From Moraxellaceae bacterium (GTDB taxonomy: Bacteria > Pseudomonadota > Gammaproteobacteria > Burkholderiales > Rhodocyclaceae), in the NCBI GenBank assembly GCA_031119205.1, contig JAVHYF010000001.1:124001-188000 (forward strand): DNA of 64,000 bases. The letters are read 5' to 3'. Position 1 is the stretch's first letter. Each line of letters opens with the position of its first letter. This document shows, one piece after another, positions 59,733 through 64,000 of the stretch. The notes under the pieces were generated by a model, which saw nothing but the letters and a program-made list of their open reading frames with translations, made no database searches and was not told the DNA's origin. Position numbers and translations under genes: made by a program.

Positions 59733-61244
59733 TCAGCGGATGACGCGCGACCAGTCGCGTTCGAAGTAGTGCACCAGCGCCTGGTTGTTGAGCCGGTTCG
59801 GCTCCACCTCCGGCACCTGCATGTCCGCCGGAAAGCTGAACATCGCCCGGGTGGTGTCGGCGTCGAGGAAGCGGGTCGGCACGCGGTAGGACTGCGGCGG
59901 CGTGAAGCGCGTGTGCTTCGCCGCCAGCACGAAGCCCCACTCGCCGAAGGACGGCACGTGGGCGTGGTACGGCCAGGTGTTGAAGCCGGCTTCCTTAAGC
60001 GTCGTCACCACGCACCAGTAGGCGTTGGGGGCGAACCACGGCGAGGTGGCCTGCACCGCGAGGTAGCCGCCCTCTGCCATGTGGCGGGCGATCTGGCGGT
60101 ACATCGGCACCGAGTACAGTTTGCCGAGCGCGAAGTTGGACGGGTCCGGCAGGTCGACGATGACAAGGTCGAAGACCTCGCGGCTCTCCTCCAGCCATTG
60201 CGCTGCGTCGGCGTTGACGACGCGCACCCGCGGGTCGCGTAGCGCCCCGCCGTTCAGCGCGGTGAGTGCCGAGCTTTCGGCGAACAGCGTGGTCATCTCG
60301 GAGTCGAGGTCCACCAGCGTGATGCGTTCGATCTGCGGATAGCGCAGCAACTCGCGCAAGGCGAGGCCATCACCACCGCCCAGCACCAGGGCCGAGCGCG
60401 CCGCAGGCAGCGACTCCGCAGCCGGGTGCACCAGTGCCTCGTGGTAGCGATGCTCGTCGCGCGAGGAGAACTGCAGGTTACCGTTGAGGTAGAGGCGCAG
60501 ATCGTCCTGCCAGCGCGTGATGACGATGCGCTGATACGGCGTGGTGCGGGCGTGAACGATCTGGTCGCCGAACAGCCCCTGCTCCGCCCACAGGGTGAGA
60601 CGGTCCGCCGTAAGAAGGCCTGCCGTCAGCACCACCATGCTCACCAGGCCGCGCAGCCACAGGCCACGCAGCCCCCGGATCTGCGCGCGGAAGATGTGGG
60701 CGGTGAACAGCGCGATGCCGACATTGAGCAGGCCGAACACGAAGGCGGTGCGCGCCAGGCCGAGCTTGGGCGCCAGCACCAGCGGAAACAGCAGCGACAC
60801 CGCTAGCGCACCGAGGTAGTCGAAGGTGAGCACGCGGGCCACCATGTCGCGGAACTCCGCATGGCGTGCGTTGAGCACCCGCATCACCAGCGGGATCTCC
60901 ATGCCCACCAGGGTGCCGATGATCAGCACCAGCGCATACAGCACGCCACGGAAGGGCGCTTCCAGCCAGGCGAACACGAGGAACAGCAGGGTGGCGGAGA
61001 TGCCGCCGATGAGACCCACCAGCAGCTCGATGTCGATGAAGCGGTTGAGCACGTCTTCGTCGCGCACGTAGCGCGACAGGTGGGAGCCGATGCCCATCGC
61101 GAACAGGTAGGCGCCGATGATCGACGAGTACTGCAGCACCGAGTCGCCCAGCAGGTAGCTGGCGAGTGCGCCGGCGATCAGTTCATAGGCCAGCCCGCAG
61201 GAGGCGACGATGAAGACCGAGAGGATGAGGATGCGGTCGAGCAT
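59733..61244 (-). CDS. membrane-anchored spermidine synthase-like protein
   Basis: This is a 503-residue protein: an N-terminal domain of about six or seven transmembrane helices (residues 1-215) fused to a C-terminal spermidine synthase/SAM methyltransferase-like domain (about 225-503). The latter has LYLNGNLQFSSRDEHRYHEAL, the GGGDGLALRELLRYP nucleotide motif, DLDSEM and VDLPDPSNFALGKLYS, matching polyamine aminopropyltransferases. In soluble SpeE the tetrapeptide and aspartates bind decarboxylated SAM and putrescine. Membrane-fused forms occur with DUF350/SPFH genes and their substrate is undetermined. It is divergent from the DUF350 gene and coupled to the FAD enzyme gene. Confidence 0.9.
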   Translation of the reverse strand: MLDRILILSVFIVASCGLAYELIAGALASYLLGDSVLQYSSIIGAYLFAMGIGSHLSRYVRDEDVLNRFIDIELLVGLIGGISATLLFLVFAWLEAPFRGVLYALVLIIGTLVGMEIPLVMRVLNARHAEFRDMVARVLTFDYLGALAVSLLFPLVLAPKLGLARTAFVFGLLNVGIALFTAHIFRAQIRGLRGLWLRGLVSMVVLTAGLLTADRLTLWAEQGLFGDQIVHARTTPYQRIVITRWQDDLRLYLNGNLQFSSRDEHRYHEALVHPAAESLPAARSALVLGGGDGLALRELLRYPQIERITLVDLDSEMTTLFAESSALTALNGGALRDPRVRVVNADAAQWLEESREVFDLVIVDLPDPSNFALGKLYSVPMYRQIARHMAEGGYLAVQATSPWFAPNAYWCVVTTLKEAGFNTWPYHAHVPSFGEWGFVLAAKHTRFTPPQSYRVPTRFLDADTTRAMFSFPADMQVPEVEPNRLNNQALVHYFERDWSRVIR

Positions 61245-61408
61245 GGATCGGGACCAGGGCTGTCATCGCCCCGGGGGCGACGCTACTGACCAAAGGGGCG
61301 GCGAATCGGGCCGTGCGGCGCAAGCCCTTGTGATGCAGGGGCCGGCTTGCTAGGCTGCCCCGCCTGCATGACGAACAGAAATCGATAACACGGGGAGCGC
61401 GCGGCGGC

Positions 61409-61801
61409 ATGGTAATACAGTCGATCTACAACTACGCCATCCATCTTTTGTCCGGCCTCGCGATGGTCGGCATCTTCGTGGCGCTGTACCTGCGCGTCAC
61501 ACCGTTCTGCGAGCTGACCCTGATCCGCCGTGGCTGCGTTGCGGCCCTGCTGTCGCTCGGCGGTGCCACGCTCGGCTTCTCGCTGACGGTGGCCTCCAGC
61601 ATCCTCTTCAATGCCAGCTTCGTGATGTTCCTCGTGTGGGGCGTCAGCGCCATGCTGGTCCAGCTGCTGACCTACGTCATCGTGTCGCGCGCCCTGCCGC
61701 ACATGAACGAGGCCCTGGAAACCAACAACATCGCGATGGGCGGGCTGATGGGGCTCATCGCTGTGGTGGTCGGCATCGTCAACGCTGCCTGCCTGTCCTG
61801 A
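61409..61801 (+). CDS. DUF350 membrane protein (YjfL-like)
   Basis: This is a 130-residue inner-membrane protein with about four hydrophobic segments (15-30, 42-65, 68-93, 109-127). It has the DUF350 layout with MFLVWGVSAMLVQLLTYVIV and ETNNIAMGGLMGLIAV. In E. coli the relative YjfL lies with yjfJ, yjfK and a glutathionylspermidine-synthase-like gene, a partially analogous set. The function is unknown. It starts 164 bp from the divergent spermidine synthase-like gene and is followed 57 bp later by the SPFH protein gene. Confidence 0.88.
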   Translation: MVIQSIYNYAIHLLSGLAMVGIFVALYLRVTPFCELTLIRRGCVAALLSLGGATLGFSLTVASSILFNASFVMFLVWGVSAMLVQLLTYVIVSRALPHMNEALETNNIAMGGLMGLIAVVVGIVNAACLS

Positions 61802-61858
61802 TCCCCTGATCAGTTTTCCCTGCTCACCAGCCACATCACCACGCGCGCGAGGATTGCC

Positions 61859-62893
61859 ATGGGCCTGACCGATTTCATCAAGAAGCAGTTTATCGACGTC
61901 CTGCAATGGACCGAGGACGAGGACGGCGTGCTGGCCTGGCGCTTCCCCATGGACGGCATGGAAATCCAGAACGGCGCCAGCCTGACGGTGCGTGAATCGC
62001 AGATGGCGGTGTTCGTGAACGAAGGCAAGATCGCCGACGTATTCGGTCCCGGCATGTACAGGCTGACCACCCAGACCCTGCCGGTGCTCACTTACCTGCA
62101 GAACTGGGACAAGCTTTTCGAATCTCCCTTCAAGAGCGACCTGTACTTTTTCAGCACCCGCATCCAGCTCGGCCGCAAGTGGGGTACGCCGCAACCGCTG
62201 ACGATCCGCGACAAGGACTTCGGCATGGTGCGCCTGCGTGCCTTCGGCATGTACTCGTACCGCTTGGCAGACCCGACGAAATTCCACACCGGCATCAGCG
62301 GTACGCGCGAGCGCTACACCGTGGACGAGCTGGAGCAGCAGCTGCGCAACCTCGTGGTGACGGCCCTGTCCAGCACGCTGGGGGGCTCGGACGTTCCCTT
62401 CCTCGACATGGCTGCCAACCAGTTGCTGCTGTCCGAGAAGATGAAAACCGGCATGCTGCCGGTGTTCGAGCAGTACGGCCTGGCGCTGGACAACTTCGCG
62501 GTGGAGAGCATCTCGCTGCCGGAGGAGTTGCAGAAGGCGATCGACACCCGCATCTCGATGGGCATGGTGGGCGACCTCGGCAAGTTCACCCAGTACCAGG
62601 TGGCCAACAGCATTCCACTGGCGGCGCAGAACGAGGGTGGCTTGGCCGGCATCGGTGCCGGGCTGGCTGCGGGCGTCGGCATGGGCCAGATGATGACCGA
62701 CGCGATGCGCAGCGCGGTCGCCGGCGCGCCGGCCACATCCGCCACTGCTGCTCCCGCTGAAACACCCGCCACCGCCCCGGAATCCGCCGAGGCCCGCCTC
62801 GGCCAGCTGAAGGGCTTGCTCGACAAGGGGCTGATCTCGCAGGCTGACTACGATTCGGCCAAGGCCGAGGTTCTCAAGAAACTGATCGGCTGA
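61859..62893 (+). CDS. SPFH-domain protein with C-terminal SHOCT-like domain
   Basis: This is a 344-residue cytoplasmic protein of the YdjI/virion-core-like SPFH group. Residues about 1-245 form the band-7-like domain, with MDGMEIQNGASLTVRESQMA, FGPGMYRLTTQTLPVLTYL and FAVESISLPEELQKAIDTRI. A glycine-rich segment (GGLAGIGAGLAAGVGMGQMM) follows. An Ala/Pro-rich linker leads to a SHOCT-like hairpin (about 312-344, RLGQLKGLLDKGLISQADYD). No transmembrane helix is visible, so it probably associates with membranes peripherally. It is 7 bp upstream of the DUF4178 gene; this pairing is recurrent. Confidence 0.88.
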   Translation: MGLTDFIKKQFIDVLQWTEDEDGVLAWRFPMDGMEIQNGASLTVRESQMAVFVNEGKIADVFGPGMYRLTTQTLPVLTYLQNWDKLFESPFKSDLYFFSTRIQLGRKWGTPQPLTIRDKDFGMVRLRAFGMYSYRLADPTKFHTGISGTRERYTVDELEQQLRNLVVTALSSTLGGSDVPFLDMAANQLLLSEKMKTGMLPVFEQYGLALDNFAVESISLPEELQKAIDTRISMGMVGDLGKFTQYQVANSIPLAAQNEGGLAGIGAGLAAGVGMGQMMTDAMRSAVAGAPATSATAAPAETPATAPESAEARLGQLKGLLDKGLISQADYDSAKAEVLKKLIG

Positions 62894-62900
62894 TTCCCGG

Positions 62901-64000
62901 ATGTTCCAGTCCGCCTGCCCCGCCTGCGGGGCACCGGTCGCGTTCCGCTCCGCCACGTCGGTGATGGCGGTGTGCGCCTATTGCCAGAGCACGCTGCTGC
63001 GCGATGCGGACAGCGTGCGCGACGTCGGCAAGATGTCGGCCGTGCTGGAGGACTATTCGCCGATCCAGATCACCAGCGAGGGCCGCTTCGAGGGACAGCA
63101 CTTCAGCGTGGTGGGGCGTATCCAGCTGCGTTACGACGGTGGCTTCTGGAACGAGTGGTACCTGTGGTTCGACGACGGCAGCACCGGCTGGCTGTCCGAT
63201 GCATCCGGACAGTACGTCGTCACCCGCCCGAGCACGCAGGCGCCGGAACACGTCCCGCTGTTCGACCGCAATCATCCCGGCGACCGCCTCGGCTTCGACC
63301 GCGCCACCTGGACCTGTGCCGACGTGCGCGAGGCCCGCTGCACGGGCGGTGAAGGCGAGCTGCCGATGCGGGTGGGCGAAGGCTGGCTCGCGCGGGTCGC
63401 GGACTACCGCAGCGGCCATCGCTTCCTGACGCTGGATTATTCGGATGGCGACAAGCCGACGGTGTACGCCGGCAAGAGCGTCACGGTGGACGCGCTGCAG
63501 AAGGAACGTCTGCGCAGCCCGGAACAGATTGCCGAGAAGGCCGGCCGCCTGCCGGGCAGCCTCAACGCCGTGGCCTGCCCGAGCTGCGGCGCACAGCTCA
63601 ACTACCTGGCCGCAGCCGCGCAACACCTCGTCTGCCCGCAATGCCAGTCGGAGGTTGCACTCGAAGGCGACAAGGCCGCGGTGCTTGCCGCCCATCGCAG
63701 CGTGGAAGCGGTCGAGACCACGCTGGAGCTCGGTGCGGTCGCGTCCATCAATGGCACGAAGTGGCAGCTGATCGGCCTGATGCGCTGTCGGGAAGACGCC
63801 TCCGACGGCGAAAGCTGGACGGAGTACCTGCTGCACCACGCCCACAAGGGCTTCAAGTGGCTCATCGAGACCACGGACGAATGGCATATCGTCAGCGTGC
63901 TGGACAACTGGCCGGACGCTGCCACCTCGCAGGTGAGGGTGGACGGCCGCGTCTACACCAAGATGTACGACTACCGCCGCACCGTCACCTTCGCAGCCGG
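62901..64000 (+). CDS. DUF4178 zinc-ribbon protein (C-terminus beyond window)
   Basis: The visible part is about 366 residues and remains open at the window edge. It starts MFQSACPACGAPVAFRSATS, with a second zinc-ribbon-like CPxCG motif about 215 residues in (VACPSCGAQLNYLAAAAQHL, then CPQC). Between and after these come two DUF4178-type beta domains. The first contains RYDGGFWNEWYLWFDDGST, the second WTEYLLHHAHKGFKWLIETT. The function is unknown. It begins 7 bp after the SPFH gene and is probably translationally linked to it. The full family usually spans ~450-500 residues. Confidence 0.88.
   Translation, partial: MFQSACPACGAPVAFRSATSVMAVCAYCQSTLLRDADSVRDVGKMSAVLEDYSPIQITSEGRFEGQHFSVVGRIQLRYDGGFWNEWYLWFDDGSTGWLSDASGQYVVTRPSTQAPEHVPLFDRNHPGDRLGFDRATWTCADVREARCTGGEGELPMRVGEGWLARVADYRSGHRFLTLDYSDGDKPTVYAGKSVTVDALQKERLRSPEQIAEKAGRLPGSLNAVACPSCGAQLNYLAAAAQHLVCPQCQSEVALEGDKAAVLAAHRSVEAVETTLELGAVASINGTKWQLIGLMRCREDASDGESWTEYLLHHAHKGFKWLIETTDEWHIVSVLDNWPDAATSQVRVDGRVYTKMYDYRRTVTFAA

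Overview
The window is 64 kb of GC-rich, densely packed bacterial chromosome from a Gram-negative species. The block mrcA - pilMNOPQ - aroKB - dgt - gltBD, together with cyaY/lptM/lysA, HtrA and OxyR, is typical of Betaproteobacteria. My best guess is Rhodocyclales (Zoogloea/Thauera/Azoarcus relatives). That is an inference from gene order, protein style and composition; there is no rRNA or tRNA here to confirm it.

Layout. (1) 1-7351: sugar-acid catabolism. A TRAP transporter (dctM partial, dctQ, dctP) and an AGE-family epimerase run leftward, divergent from a D-mannonate dehydratase of the enolase superfamily. A GntR/FCD regulator and a fructuronate-reductase-like enzyme follow, and the two divergent promoter regions share an operator-like motif. 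(2) 7418-22523: housekeeping block with gltD, gltB, a REP-associated tyrosine transposase, dgt, aroB, aroK and the type IV pilus operon pilMNOPQ. (3) 22702-32554: mrcA, cyaY, lptM, lysA, nitronate monooxygenase, an apparently non-coding minus-strand transcript unit, a LacI regulator, an HtrA protease, oxyR and a small unknown. (4) 32852-42872: a truncated globin, a copper module (cueR, copA, copZ with two CueR-type promoters), an amidohydrolase plus NCS2-like permease behind a hairpin-rich leader, and a TetR/SDR/MFS module. (5) 43133-47122: a 55-residue ORF, a trypsin-like protease and a 917-residue protein I cannot place. (6) 47452-50274: a nitric-oxide cassette with alternative oxidase, flavohemoglobin, group III truncated globin and NsrR, carrying two NsrR-like boxes. 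(7) 50390-56479: a ten-gene operon headed by an ArsR repressor and holding five SRPBCC proteins plus VOC, GFA and MFS proteins. (8) 56620-64000: small DUF proteins, then a membrane/polyamine-type module (Tat lipoprotein FAD enzyme, membrane-anchored spermidine synthase-like protein, DUF350, SPFH/SHOCT, DUF4178).

The least explained and most interesting parts are: the candidate small RNA at 27927-28208, with its own promoter, terminator and repeated CCTCC motifs; the hairpin that buries the ribosome binding site of the nitronate monooxygenase; the protease plus giant-protein pair; the NsrR-controlled alternative oxidase cassette; and the polyamine-synthase/DUF350/SPFH/DUF4178 module running off the right edge.
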